A DNA stretch of 64,000 nucleotides. Origin: UBA4717 sp045580165. GTDB lineage: Bacteria > Bacillota > Clostridia > Oscillospirales > CAG-272. Positions 1 to 8,679 of the stretch are shown in pieces. The first letter of the stretch is position 1. The number at the start of each line of letters is the position of its first letter. The translations under genes were made by a program, and so were the position numbers. The DNA lies in NCBI GenBank assembly GCA_045580165.1, contig JAZNNG010000028.1, positions 11,264 through 75,263 of the forward strand. Reading direction: 5' to 3'. The notes below the pieces were generated by a model. That model saw only the letters and a program-made list of their open reading frames with translations. It had not been told where the DNA came from and made no database searches.

Positions 1-1
1 C

Positions 2-766
2 GACGAATTTGACGGAGACACACTTGATACCACAAAGTGGGGCTTCAGACGCGGAATTATGCACAACTGGCACAAGACCTACACCGACGAGGGTGTTGAG
101 GTAAAGGACGGCTGCGTGCATATAAAGCTTGTCGAAAAGGACGGACACTATTATAGCGCTCAGCTCCAGACGGGAAGCAATTTTATGGACAATCCTCCCG
201 AGGAGAACGGCTACGGAAAGTTCGTGTGGCCTATCGCAAAGCACGAGGAGCAGAAATTCTTACATAAATACGGCTACTATGAGTGCCGCTGCAGAACGCA
301 GCAGAAGGGCGGCTGGTGGAGTGCATTCTGGCTTCAAAGCCCGATAATCGGATGCAGTGACGATCCCGGCAAGGCAGGCGTTGAGGTCGATATTATGGAA
401 AGCTTCGAGCCGGGCAGAATGATTCCTCACTTTATACATTGGGGCGGATACGGAGCAGAGCATAAGGAAAAATTTGTGAGTGAGCACAAAACCGAGTTCG
501 CACCCGACAGATTTTCTATTCCGAATCACGAGGAATTCCACACCTTTGCGGTGAATTGGACTCCCAACGGCTACGATTTCTACATAGACGGCGTGTTTGA
601 CGGACACCACGACGGGCCCGTTTCGCACACAGAGCAGTTTATACTTATTACAACAGAGTGTGACGGATACCGATACAGCGATCAGCCGAACGAGCTTCTT
701 AAATCGGCAATGCCCGACGAGTTCATAGTCGACTACGTAAGAGTTTTTGACTATATTGGAGAATAA
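2..766 (+). CDS. Glycoside hydrolase family 16 enzyme (5' partial)
   Basis: The gene enters from the left edge; the first complete codon visible is at 2 and the reading frame continues upstream of the first internal ATG (59), opening with DEFDGDTLDTTKW, the usual start of a GH16 domain. The retaining-glycosidase signature EVDIME (383-400) supplies the nucleophile and acid/base Glu residues around an Asp. The beta-jelly-roll pattern continues to the stop with no other domain. GH16 enzymes cleave beta-1,3/1,4-glucans or galactans; the substrate cannot be decided here. Signal peptide and N-terminal modules would lie outside the window. It converges on the GH4 gene across a bidirectional terminator. 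Confidence 0.9.
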   Translation, partial: DEFDGDTLDTTKWGFRRGIMHNWHKTYTDEGVEVKDGCVHIKLVEKDGHYYSAQLQTGSNFMDNPPEENGYGKFVWPIAKHEEQKFLHKYGYYECRCRTQQKGGWWSAFWLQSPIIGCSDDPGKAGVEVDIMESFEPGRMIPHFIHWGGYGAEHKEKFVSEHKTEFAPDRFSIPNHEEFHTFAVNWTPNGYDFYIDGVFDGHHDGPVSHTEQFILITTECDGYRYSDQPNELLKSAMPDEFIVDYVRVFDYIGE

Positions 767-767
767 C

Positions 768-800
768 AAAAAACGCGACGGAATTTCCCGTCGCGTTTTT
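768..800. terminator. Bidirectional intrinsic terminator between GH16 and GH4
   Basis: A perfect 8-bp stem CGCGACGG/CCGTCGCG (774-781 with 788-795) has a 6-nt loop, an A run on the left and a T run on the right, so it can stop transcription from both converging genes. Confidence 0.85.
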
Positions 801-819
801 GCGTCTTAGTTACCTTAGA

Positions 820-2136
820 TTATCTGTAATCTCCGAGGAAGTCCTTGTTTATCTCAAACAGCTCGTCGCACATATTTTTGATCTCATCCATCGAGCATAC
901 TGCCGATGAGAGCGGATCCATATAAACCGCGTGATAAACCATATCACGGCTCTTTTTCATAGCCGCTTCAACGGCGAGTGTTTCCATCCGCGCGGTGGTG
1001 TTTACAAGAATTGCAAGATGCTCGGGCAGAGGACCTGCGATGGTGGTCTTGAAGCCCATTCTGTCGGCAACAACGGGTACCTCGACACAAGCATTGTCGG
1101 GGAGATTCGGGATAGAGCCGTGGTTTATTACGTTACCGTTGAATATAAACGGTTTGCCGTCGCCGATACGCGCGTTGAATATATCTGCCGCATACTCGGG
1201 TCCCTTGTTGGGGTTGAATTCCTGGCTCCACCATCTGTCGTAATGCTGCTGGAGATTTGCGCGTCTCTTGAGTCTGAGATTGAGCGAATATGAGTACTCA
1301 CCGGGATTGGGGTTTGTTCCGTGAGTGCAGTATTTTTCAATAAGGTCGGGTCTCTTTCTGAACCACTGATTGTATTCGGAGTTGTGTCCGCTTGACTCGG
1401 TTACGTAGTAGCCGAGCTTTAAGAGCATTTCGTTACGAACCTGCTCGCGGTTAAATACCTCGGGGTTTTCACTAACAAGCTTTATGAGCTGGGGATAGAG
1501 GTCCTCGCCGTTATGCTCAAGTACCGTGTAGAAGGACTGGTGGTTTACACCCATACTCTTATACGTAAGCTCGTTGAAGGGCACTCCGAGCCAGTTTGCA
1601 AGCATTTCCGCGCTGCCCTGAACGCTGTGGCAGAGACCGGTCACTTCGACGTTTGAGTATCTCTGCATAGCACCGCAAAGCATAGACATAGGGTTGGTGT
1701 AGTTTAAGAACACCGCCTTCGGACAGTACTTTTCAATATCCTTACATATATCGAGCATAAGAGGAATGTTACGGAGCGCTCTGAAAATACCGGATACGCT
1801 TCTCGTGTCACCGATGTTGGTATCGATACCGTATTTCTTCGGGATAAGAATGTCGTATTGCCAGATGTCGATATCACCGTTGAATACGGTGCAGAGAACA
1901 CCGTCAGCGCCCTTGAGGGCCTCAACACGGTCGAGTGTTGCGACAACCTTGCACTTCGGACAGTTCATCTTTTCTACGATGTCAAGTACTATCTTGTGTA
2001 TGTTTGCGAGGTTTGAGGGATTGATGTCCATAAGCGCGATCTCGCAGTCCTTAAAGGCATCGAAGGTGAGAAGGTCACGTACGCAGCTTGTTGTAAAATT
2101 GTAGCTTCCTGCGCCGATAAAAGCAAATTTTTTCAT
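820..2136 (-). CDS. GH4 family NAD-dependent alpha-galactosidase-like enzyme
   Basis: A 438-residue glycoside hydrolase of family 4, which uses NAD+ and a divalent metal for redox-assisted glycoside cleavage. The N-terminal Rossmann motif FIGAGSYNF, the metal and substrate segments TNPMSM and GLCHSVQG, and GVNHQSF are all visible. The CHSVQG form of the metal-site motif is that of MelA-type alpha-galactosidases and alpha-galacturonidases rather than the CN-type phospho-glucosidases, so an unphosphorylated alpha-galactoside or uronide is the likely substrate. Two Met codons are possible (2145, 2136); AAGGAAAGG abuts the first and is properly spaced from the second, so 2136 is preferred. It is divergent from an AraC regulator that probably controls it. 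Confidence 0.88.
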   Translation of the reverse strand: MKKFAFIGAGSYNFTTSCVRDLLTFDAFKDCEIALMDINPSNLANIHKIVLDIVEKMNCPKCKVVATLDRVEALKGADGVLCTVFNGDIDIWQYDILIPKKYGIDTNIGDTRSVSGIFRALRNIPLMLDICKDIEKYCPKAVFLNYTNPMSMLCGAMQRYSNVEVTGLCHSVQGSAEMLANWLGVPFNELTYKSMGVNHQSFYTVLEHNGEDLYPQLIKLVSENPEVFNREQVRNEMLLKLGYYVTESSGHNSEYNQWFRKRPDLIEKYCTHGTNPNPGEYSYSLNLRLKRRANLQQHYDRWWSQEFNPNKGPEYAADIFNARIGDGKPFIFNGNVINHGSIPNLPDNACVEVPVVADRMGFKTTIAGPLPEHLAILVNTTARMETLAVEAAMKKSRDMVYHAVYMDPLSSAVCSMDEIKNMCDELFEINKDFLGDYR

Positions 2137-2166
2137 AACGTTCATCCTTTCCTTGGGTTTGTCTTT

Positions 2167-2195
2167 ATTGTAAACACGGGGCAGAAAAAAGTAAA
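2167..2195 (-). promoter_or_regulatory. Candidate sigma-A promoter for the GH4 gene
   Basis: On the minus strand TTTACT (2190-2195) and TACAAT (2167-2172) are separated by 17 nt, about 30 nt upstream of the gene. It lies back to back with the araC-type promoter, as expected for a regulated divergent pair. Confidence 0.5.
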
Positions 2196-2216
2196 TGTAA
2201 AATCTTGCAAATCATA

Positions 2217-2245
2217 TGGACAAAAATGCTGTACTGTGATATAAT
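2217..2245 (+). promoter_or_regulatory. Candidate sigma-A promoter for the AraC-type regulator
   Basis: TGGACA (2217-2222), a 17-nt spacer and a perfect TATAAT (2240-2245). The predicted transcript start near 2252 gives a leader of about 17 nt carrying the GGGAGG ribosome site, which fixes the start codon at 2269 rather than the GTG at 2251. Confidence 0.65.
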
Positions 2246-2268
2246 CGTTTGTGTCGGGAGGTGGATGT

Positions 2269-3087
2269 ATGATCATATGGGACGGCAACAAAAACGATAT
2301 AACCAACTTTTCAACGGACAAATATCTGAAGATAAACAGCTGCGGATTTCAGAACGTAAAGCAAGGTCAGCTTGTTATGAGAAAGAACGGCAGAGTAGAC
2401 TACCATATACTTCTCATCACGGGCGGCGAATACACCGTACTATACCGTGGAGAAACTTATACTCTTTTTTCGGGAAACTTGGTCATATACGAGCCTCACG
2501 AGGAGCAGAGATACGAGAACAAGCCTGCCAGCAGCTCGATGTGGTGTCATTTTACGGGAACTGCGGCGGCTGAAATAATGGCAGAGTTTGATCTCGCAGG
2601 CGGAGTATATTTTTTAGACTCCGACACCGAGCTTTGCGAAATATTTTCCCGTATGATACAAAGACATTTTTTGCCGGAGCAGAAGAAAATTGCGCTTCCC
2701 ACGCTGATCGAGCTTGTTCACCGAATATCCGCGCTTGTTCATAATCCGATGCAAAAACAGAATTCGGACATCATTTTGCCTGCTTTGACCTACATAAACG
2801 TCAATTACAATAAAAAGATAACTCTTGACGAGCTCGCAGGTGTGTCAGGGTATTCAAAAAGCAGATTTTCTCATGTTTTTGCAGAATGTACGGGTACCAC
2901 ACCCGTAAAATACCAGAACGACGTGCGTCTGAAAATGTCGCGTGAGATGCTTTTGTCCACTGCGCAAAGCATAGGAGAGATCGCTTTGAACTGCGGCTTT
3001 GAGGACCAGCTATATTTCAGCCGCCTGTTCAAAAAGAATTTCGGCATCACACCGACTGAATATAGGACACAGAGCAAAAATACGTGA
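2269..3087 (+). CDS. AraC family transcriptional regulator
   Basis: A 272-residue regulator. The N-terminal half has a cupin-like sugar-binding domain (pattern ITGGEYTVLYRGETY followed by PHEEQRYEN). The C-terminal 100 residues hold the two helix-turn-helix units of AraC proteins, ending with EIALNCGFEDQLYFSRLFKK and FGITPTEYR. Placed divergently from the GH4 glycosidase, it most likely senses a sugar and activates that gene; this is inference from context. The ATG at 2269 has GGGAGG 5-6 nt upstream. Confidence 0.9.
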   Translation: MIIWDGNKNDITNFSTDKYLKINSCGFQNVKQGQLVMRKNGRVDYHILLITGGEYTVLYRGETYTLFSGNLVIYEPHEEQRYENKPASSSMWCHFTGTAAAEIMAEFDLAGGVYFLDSDTELCEIFSRMIQRHFLPEQKKIALPTLIELVHRISALVHNPMQKQNSDIILPALTYINVNYNKKITLDELAGVSGYSKSRFSHVFAECTGTTPVKYQNDVRLKMSREMLLSTAQSIGEIALNCGFEDQLYFSRLFKKNFGITPTEYRTQSKNT

Positions 3088-3095
3088 TTTTGCTC

Positions 3096-3125
3096 TTGCA
3101 CAATTTGAAACTGATATGATATAAT
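3096..3125 (+). promoter_or_regulatory. Candidate sigma-A promoter for polC
   Basis: TTGCAC (3096-3101), an 18-nt spacer and TATAAT (3120-3125), about 40 nt upstream of the polC start. polC therefore appears to be transcribed on its own. Confidence 0.6.
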
Positions 3126-3163
3126 TTAACCGTAGTGAATTTTAACAGAAGGACGAATTTGAA

Positions 3164-6100
3164 ATGGCAAAGACACTCGCTGAAATCTTATCCCGCTTCA
3201 ATCCCGACGACACACAGAAGAAGGTGCTTGATTCGGTGCAAAAGCAGGTCGTAAAAACCGACAAGGAGCGCAAGCTTCTACTCATAGAAATATGGACGGA
3301 CTCCCTCTTTACCCCCGAGGCGCTTGAGTCGACCGAGCAGGGAATAAAGGAGACGTACGAGCTTAACTCTGCGCGTCTTGAGCCGCATTTCCCGCCTGAC
3401 CTGTTTGGCAGCCGCGAGAGTATAGATATGCTTATACACCTGTCCGAGAGGGCGGGCGCACTTGCGCACGGCTTCTTCTTTAACTATGACTTCACGCTTG
3501 AAAATTCACTCCTGTCGCTTAAAATAGGCTTCGGTGACGGAGGTATAGACCTTCTTAATATAGCTGAAACGGCGCGTGTTATGGAAAAGGTTGCGCTCGA
3601 CGTTTTCGGAGTAAAGATAAACGTCAGTATTCAAACAGAACACGAAAAATATCTGTACGACACCGAATATATGAGAGCCCTTGAGGAGGAAATTCTCTCA
3701 AAGCACAAAATAGACCCGTCAGCCTTCAAAGCAAAGCTTCCCGAAAACTCAAAGCCGGTTCAGGATTATACGGGCTTTGAGAGAAGAATGAATCTCGCCA
3801 AGGGAGAGTTCGTGTTTGAGCAGAGCGCAACAAGCGTGAAGATCGGCGCGACAGTTTTCGATTTTGCGGAGCCCTCCGAGCTTATCGGTCCTACGTTTGA
3901 GATAGGCGAGATAACGCCCATGCGCGAGCTTAACGAGAATAAAAGAAAGCTCAACGTAGTGGGAGAGGTCTTTTACTATGAAGAAAAGGAGATGCGTGGC
4001 AAGGAGAAGGTCGTCGTGACCATGGGAGTTACCGACCGCGACTCCTCGATATTTATAAAAACGCCCGTTCCCGCGAACGAAGCCTCCGCATACGCAGATA
4101 TAAAAAAGGGAACCGCGGTGGTTATCGACGGTTACACCAAAACGGATAGCTTTGACGGTGAAATAGTCCTTATACCTCACTCGATGATGAAGATAAAGCT
4201 TGTCGAGCGCAAGGATAAGAGCGAAAACAAGAGAGTGGAGCTTCACGCTCACACGAAGATGTCTACCCTCGACGCGCTCATTCCGCCCGAGACCCTTATC
4301 AAGACCGCATACAAGTGGGGACACAAGGCGATTGCCGTGACCGACCACGCAAACGTACAGGCGTACCCTAACGTAATGCTTGAAGCCGAGAAGCTTGAAG
4401 ACTTCAAGGTCATCTACGGTATAGAAAACTACTTTGTCGATGATACCGCGCGTGTGCTTTTCGGAGAAAACCTCGAAACAGACCTCAAAAGCACCTTTGA
4501 TGACGAGTATATAGTATTCGATATAGAAACCACGGGACTTTCTGTCCAGAACTGCAAAATAACCGAAATCGGCGCGGTCAGAATGAAGAACGGCGAGGTG
4601 CTTGAAACCTTCAACACCTTTGCAGACCCCGAGTGTCATATACCCGAGAATATAACCGAGCTTACGGGAATTACCGACGAAATGGTCGCAGGAGCGCCCT
4701 CGCAGGACGAGGCGGTCAAGGCGTTTCTCGACTTTGCGGGCGATAAGATACTCGTTGCCCACAACGCGAATTTCGACGCAAGCTTTATTAGACGCGCCGC
4801 GGAAAATGCAAAAATACCGTTCCCCAACTCCTATCTTGATACCGTAGCGCTTTCTCGCTTCCTCAATAAAGGACTTAAAAACCACAAGCTCGACACCCTC
4901 GCGGAGCATTACGAGCTTGGTAACTTCAACCATCACAGAGCGTCAGATGATGCCGAGATACTTGCCCGTATCTTAAAATGTATGTTTGAGGATCTGTCAA
5001 AGGAGGGAATGAGGACCCTCGAGGAGCTTTTGCGCGAAATGAGCGAGAACGCAGACCCACTTAAAGCAAAGCCTTATCACCAGATAATTCTCGTAAAGAA
5101 CAGAACGGGACTTAAAAATCTTTATAAGATAGTATCACAGAGCTACCTCACCTATTATAAGAGATATCCGAGAACACCGAAGTCGGTTATCGACACTCAC
5201 AGAGAGGGACTTATAATAGGCTCTGCCTGCGAGGCGGGTGAGCTTTATCAGGCTATTCTGAACGGCGCGACCGAAAGCGAGATCGAGCGCATCGCGCGTT
5301 ATTACGATTACCTTGAGATTCAGCCGCTTTCAAATAATGCGTTTATGATAGCCGACGGTGTTCTTCCCGATATGGAAGCGATACGCGACATCAACCGACG
5401 CATTTACCGACTCGGCAAAAAGCTTGGCAAGCCCGTCTGTGCTACCTGTGACGCACACTTTCTTAACAAAGAAGACGAAATTGAACGTCAGATACTCGTT
5501 GCAAACAAGTATAAGGACGCGGACAGAGAAACGGGACTCTACCTCAGAACGACCGAGGAAATGCTTGCCGAATTTGACTATCTCGGCGAGGACGTGGCGT
5601 ACGAGGTGGTAGTAACCAACCCCAATCTCATCGCGGATATGATAGAAAAAGTACGCCCGATACCCGAGGGTAACTATCCGCCGAGCCTTCCCGGAGTTAA
5701 CGAGGAGCTTGACTCGATGTGTCGCACAAAGGCGCGCGAAATGTACGAGTTCGACGGAAAGATTCCCGAGGTAGTGTCCGAAAGACTTGACCGTGAGCTT
5801 AAATCCATAATAGGTAACGGCTTTGCTATTATGTATATGATAGCGCAGAAGCTCGTGTGGAACAGCGAGAGCAAGGGCTACCTCGTCGGCTCGCGTGGCT
5901 CGGTAGGCTCGTCCTTTGCGGCAACAATGTCGGGTATTACCGAGGTGAACCCGCTTCAGCCTCATTACAGATGCCCGAAGTGTCGCTACTCCGAATTTAT
6001 AACCGACGGCTCGGTAGGCTCGGGCTTTGACCTGCCGCCGAAGAACTGTCCTCATTGCGGTGAGGATATGTACCGCGACGGTCACGATATCCCGTTTGAG

Positions 6101-7663
6101 ACCTTCCTCGGCTTCTACGGCGACAAGTCCCCCGATATTGACCTAAACTTCTCGGGAGACGTTCAGGAAGACGCGCACAAATATACCGAGGTACTCTTCG
6201 GTAAGGAAAACGTGTTCCGCGCAGGTACGATAGGTACTCTTGCATCAAAGACCGCGTTCGGTTACGTAAAGAAATACCTTGAGGAGCGTAAAATACTTCT
6301 CCCCAAGGCAGAGGTTCAAAGACTTGTTGACGGATGTACCGACGTAAAGAAGACAACGGGTCAGCATCCGGGCGGAATTATAGTCGTGCCGAGAGAGTAC
6401 GACGTTTACGACTTCACACCCGTTCAGTATCCTGCCGAAAAGGAAAGCGCAGGTACCATTACTACCCACTTTACATACAAATTCCTGCACGATACCATAC
6501 TCAAGCTCGACATACTCGGACACGATGTGCCGACCAAATATAAATGGCTTGAAAAGTACACGAACACAAGCGTTCTCGACGTTCCGATGAACGACAGAAA
6601 CGTGTACGAGCTGTTCCTGTCGACAAAGCCGCTCGGCGTCACCGAGGAGGATATAGGAAGCCCCGTCGGAACCTATGGCCTGCCCGAATTCGGAACGAAA
6701 TTCGTGCGTCAGATGCTTGTCGATACAAAGCCTCAGGGCTTCTCCGACCTCTTGCAGATTTCGGGACTTTCTCACGGTACGGACGTTTGGCTTGGTAACG
6801 CCAAGGACCTTATTGACGAGGGAACCTGTACCATTTCAAACGTTATCGGTACGCGTGACAGTATTATGACATACCTGCTTTATAAGGGCGTGCCTCCGAA
6901 GGACGCGTTCCAGATAATGGAGGACACCCGTAAGGGTAAAGCGCCCAAGACCTTCACGCCCGAGCGCATACAGATGATGAAGGACCACAACGTGCCCGAC
7001 TGGTACATTGACAGCTGTCTGAAGATCAAGTATATGTTCCCGAAGGCTCACGCGGCGGCATACGTAATCTCAGCGATACGTCTCGGATGGTATAAGATAT
7101 ACTATCCGCTTGAATTCTACGCGGCGTTTTTGTCGGTTGCTCCGGGTGGCTTTGACGCGGAGATAGTTGGCAGAGGACTCGGCGCGGTCAAGGCGTATAT
7201 GAAGGAGATAGAGAAAAAGGGTAAGGACGCGTCGCAGAAGGAAAAGGATACATACGATATATTCCAGCTCGTGTGCGAGTGTATGGCGAGAGGAATAAAG
7301 TTCTTGAACGTAGACTGCAGACATAGCGCGGCAACCGCGTTTCTCCCCGAGGACGGCAAGATAAGAATGCCGTTTTCGTCACTTCCCGGTCTCGGTGATA
7401 CCGCGGCGCAGAACATAGTCGCGGCGAGAGAGGAGGGCGAGTTTATGTCTGTTGAGGATATGAGCACGCGTTGCTCGCTCTCAAAGACCCTCGTCGAGCT
7501 TCTCCGCAAGAACGGCGCGCTTGACGGACTCAACGAAACCAATCAGATGACGCTTTTCGACCTTGCACCTCCACCCAAGGAGAAGAAGGAAGAAAAGAAA
7601 GCCGAAGCCAAGACTGAAGCACCCAAGCCCGAAGAAGCCTTCGACCAGATAAGCTTCTTTTGA
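3164..7663 (+). CDS. polC: DNA polymerase III alpha subunit, PolC type
   Basis: The replicative polymerase of low-GC Gram-positives, 1499 residues. In order: N-terminal domain, OB fold (about 240-350), PHP domain from about 355 interrupted by the DEDD proofreading exonuclease (FDIETTGLS with D453 and E455, HNANFDASF, HHRASDDAEIL), zinc-binding CPKC...CPHC segment, and the polymerase core with the catalytic PDIDLNFSG (D991, D993), followed by the fingers GTIGTLASKTAFGY and a C-terminal helix-hairpin-helix region. A sliding-clamp-binding pentapeptide QMTLF occurs at 1461-1465. Unusually, a further 34-residue Lys/Glu/Ala/Pro-rich tail follows and ends in a second such motif, QISFF (1495-1499). 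The ribosome site is AAGGA about 10 nt before ATG. Confidence 0.98.
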   Translation: MAKTLAEILSRFNPDDTQKKVLDSVQKQVVKTDKERKLLLIEIWTDSLFTPEALESTEQGIKETYELNSARLEPHFPPDLFGSRESIDMLIHLSERAGALAHGFFFNYDFTLENSLLSLKIGFGDGGIDLLNIAETARVMEKVALDVFGVKINVSIQTEHEKYLYDTEYMRALEEEILSKHKIDPSAFKAKLPENSKPVQDYTGFERRMNLAKGEFVFEQSATSVKIGATVFDFAEPSELIGPTFEIGEITPMRELNENKRKLNVVGEVFYYEEKEMRGKEKVVVTMGVTDRDSSIFIKTPVPANEASAYADIKKGTAVVIDGYTKTDSFDGEIVLIPHSMMKIKLVERKDKSENKRVELHAHTKMSTLDALIPPETLIKTAYKWGHKAIAVTDHANVQAYPNVMLEAEKLEDFKVIYGIENYFVDDTARVLFGENLETDLKSTFDDEYIVFDIETTGLSVQNCKITEIGAVRMKNGEVLETFNTFADPECHIPENITELTGITDEMVAGAPSQDEAVKAFLDFAGDKILVAHNANFDASFIRRAAENAKIPFPNSYLDTVALSRFLNKGLKNHKLDTLAEHYELGNFNHHRASDDAEILARILKCMFEDLSKEGMRTLEELLREMSENADPLKAKPYHQIILVKNRTGLKNLYKIVSQSYLTYYKRYPRTPKSVIDTHREGLIIGSACEAGELYQAILNGATESEIERIARYYDYLEIQPLSNNAFMIADGVLPDMEAIRDINRRIYRLGKKLGKPVCATCDAHFLNKEDEIERQILVANKYKDADRETGLYLRTTEEMLAEFDYLGEDVAYEVVVTNPNLIADMIEKVRPIPEGNYPPSLPGVNEELDSMCRTKAREMYEFDGKIPEVVSERLDRELKSIIGNGFAIMYMIAQKLVWNSESKGYLVGSRGSVGSSFAATMSGITEVNPLQPHYRCPKCRYSEFITDGSVGSGFDLPPKNCPHCGEDMYRDGHDIPFETFLGFYGDKSPDIDLNFSGDVQEDAHKYTEVLFGKENVFRAGTIGTLASKTAFGYVKKYLEERKILLPKAEVQRLVDGCTDVKKTTGQHPGGIIVVPREYDVYDFTPVQYPAEKESAGTITTHFTYKFLHDTILKLDILGHDVPTKYKWLEKYTNTSVLDVPMNDRNVYELFLSTKPLGVTEEDIGSPVGTYGLPEFGTKFVRQMLVDTKPQGFSDLLQISGLSHGTDVWLGNAKDLIDEGTCTISNVIGTRDSIMTYLLYKGVPPKDAFQIMEDTRKGKAPKTFTPERIQMMKDHNVPDWYIDSCLKIKYMFPKAHAAAYVISAIRLGWYKIYYPLEFYAAFLSVAPGGFDAEIVGRGLGAVKAYMKEIEKKGKDASQKEKDTYDIFQLVCECMARGIKFLNVDCRHSAATAFLPEDGKIRMPFSSLPGLGDTAAQNIVAAREEGEFMSVEDMSTRCSLSKTLVELLRKNGALDGLNETNQMTLFDLAPPPKEKKEEKKAEAKTEAPKPEEAFDQISFF

Positions 7664-7710
7664 GTGAAAAGGCAGTAGACATTATTCGGTGGTTATATTT
7701 GATTTTTGCT

Positions 7711-7734
7711 GTAGGGGAGGGGTCTCCCCTCCCG
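7711..7734 (+). repeat. REP-like hairpin repeat, copy 1
   Basis: A GTAG tetranucleotide is followed by the perfect palindrome GGGAGGGG-TCT-CCCCTCCC (stem 7715-7722 with 7726-7733) and a final G. GTAG immediately 5' of a hairpin is the hallmark of repeats recognised by REP-associated tyrosine transposases. It lies just upstream of such a gene. Confidence 0.85.
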
Positions 7735-7770
7735 TTACCGCACAAGAAATGTTATCAAAGTGGTGATAAA

Positions 7771-8277
7771 ATGAACCAAGGCAAAGAATTGCCAAAGAGA
7801 AAATCTACTCGGTTGAAGCATTTTGATTATGCTACAAACGGAGCATATTTCATAACTATATGTACGGAAAATCGAAAAAACATTCTTTCCACGATTGTAG
7901 GGGAGGGGTCTCCCCTCCCTCAATTATCGCAAGAGGGAAAAGTAGTAGATTCTTGGATTCAAGAATTGCCAAATAAATACCCCGAAATATCTGTCGATTG
8001 TTATGTGATTATGCCGAATCATATACATCTTTTGTTGTCATTCATCAAAACTGACGGGAGGGGAGACCCCTCCCCTACGGTGAACGAGGTGATTGGATGG
8101 CTTAAATATCAAGCAACAAAAGATATAAACAAGTCACGTAGCACCACGGGAGAAAAGATTTTCCAACGTTCCTTTTATGATCATGTTGTGAGAAATCGTG
8201 ACGATTATTGTGAAATACGAAATTACATCTATGAAAACCCGCTACGATGGCAATTTGATCAATTGTATACAAAATAA
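7771..8277 (+). CDS. REP-associated tyrosine transposase (RAYT, Y1/IS200-like)
   Basis: A 168-residue single-domain HUH endonuclease of the RAYT family, which nicks and joins single-stranded REP hairpins. The HUH metal site is H84-I-H86 in MPNHIHLLL; the nucleophile is Tyr152 or Tyr154 in NYIYENPLRW. The family N-terminus RLKHFDYATNGAYFITICTENR is intact. Residues 43-50 (VGEGSPLP) and 96-103 are translations of two in-frame copies of the GTAG-hairpin repeat, so the gene carries its own substrate. Start at ATG 7771 with GGTGAT upstream; an in-frame extension back to 7660 would translate repeat copy 1 and is rejected. GC is clearly lower than in flanking polC, consistent with acquisition. Confidence 0.88.
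   Translation: MNQGKELPKRKSTRLKHFDYATNGAYFITICTENRKNILSTIVGEGSPLPQLSQEGKVVDSWIQELPNKYPEISVDCYVIMPNHIHLLLSFIKTDGRGDPSPTVNEVIGWLKYQATKDINKSRSTTGEKIFQRSFYDHVVRNRDDYCEIRNYIYENPLRWQFDQLYTK
7897..7919 (+). repeat. REP-like hairpin repeat, copy 2 (inside the RAYT gene)
   Basis: Identical over 23 nt to copy 1 (GTAG foot at 7897-7900, stem 7901-7908 with 7912-7919, loop TCT). It begins exactly on a codon boundary and encodes VGEGSPLP, so the reading frame is kept. Confidence 0.85.
8055..8078 (-). repeat. REP-like hairpin repeat, copy 3 (inverted, inside the RAYT gene)
   Basis: Exact reverse complement of the 24-nt copy 1. It is read through in the RAYT frame as GRGDPSPT. Copies 2 and 3 form an inverted pair flanking the HUH-motif codons. 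Confidence 0.85.
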
Positions 8278-8326
8278 AATGTGACAAAATGGAGCAATAA
8301 ATAAGAATTTGACGGAGGACTACACG

Positions 8327-8653
8327 ATGGCTGATTTTAGCATAAATGAGATGCAGGAAATGCAAATAGCCTTACAGGACAAGTACAAACATAAATGGGC
8401 ACCTATCTGCGCTGAGAATGGACGCAACAAACTGCTTTGGATGATTGGAGAAATCGGAGAGGTAATCGATATTGTCAAGAAGCACGGTGGAACAAAGGCT
8501 TCGACCGATGAGAAATTGAGAAAAGACTTGGTTGAAGAAATGGCTGATGTACTTATGTACTTCAATGATGTTATGCTTTGCTATGGAATTACTGCTGATG
8601 AATTAAAACAAGCATACACGGAGAAGTTCGAGAAAAACATGAAGCGATGGTAA
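8327..8653 (+). CDS. MazG-like nucleotide pyrophosphohydrolase, single domain
   Basis: A 108-residue member of the all-alpha NTP pyrophosphohydrolase superfamily. The two Mg2+-binding helices are visible as GEIGEVIDIVKK and EEMADVLMYFND, matching the ExxE...ExxD arrangement of MazG/dUTPase-2 proteins. Such small MazG proteins remove pyrophosphate from aberrant or regulatory nucleotides; the substrate is unknown. Start at ATG 8327, 8 nt after GGAGG. It overlaps no neighbour but is followed closely by the deaminase-like gene, suggesting a two-gene nucleotide-handling unit. Base composition is lower in GC than the surrounding core genes. A full-length mazG exists separately at 32098. Confidence 0.8.
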   Translation: MADFSINEMQEMQIALQDKYKHKWAPICAENGRNKLLWMIGEIGEVIDIVKKHGGTKASTDEKLRKDLVEEMADVLMYFNDVMLCYGITADELKQAYTEKFEKNMKRW

Positions 8654-8679
8654 ACAAGAAGTTGACGGGAGGCATTTTC

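Noticed and set aside
3749..4936. A 395-residue open frame opposite polC, and similar ones opposite argS, metG and msmK
   Set aside because: Each lies wholly within a well-supported gene and has shadow-frame composition.
7660..7770. Upstream extension of the RAYT frame
   Set aside because: It would translate REP copy 1 and intergenic sequence; the family N-terminus and ribosome site fit ATG 7771.
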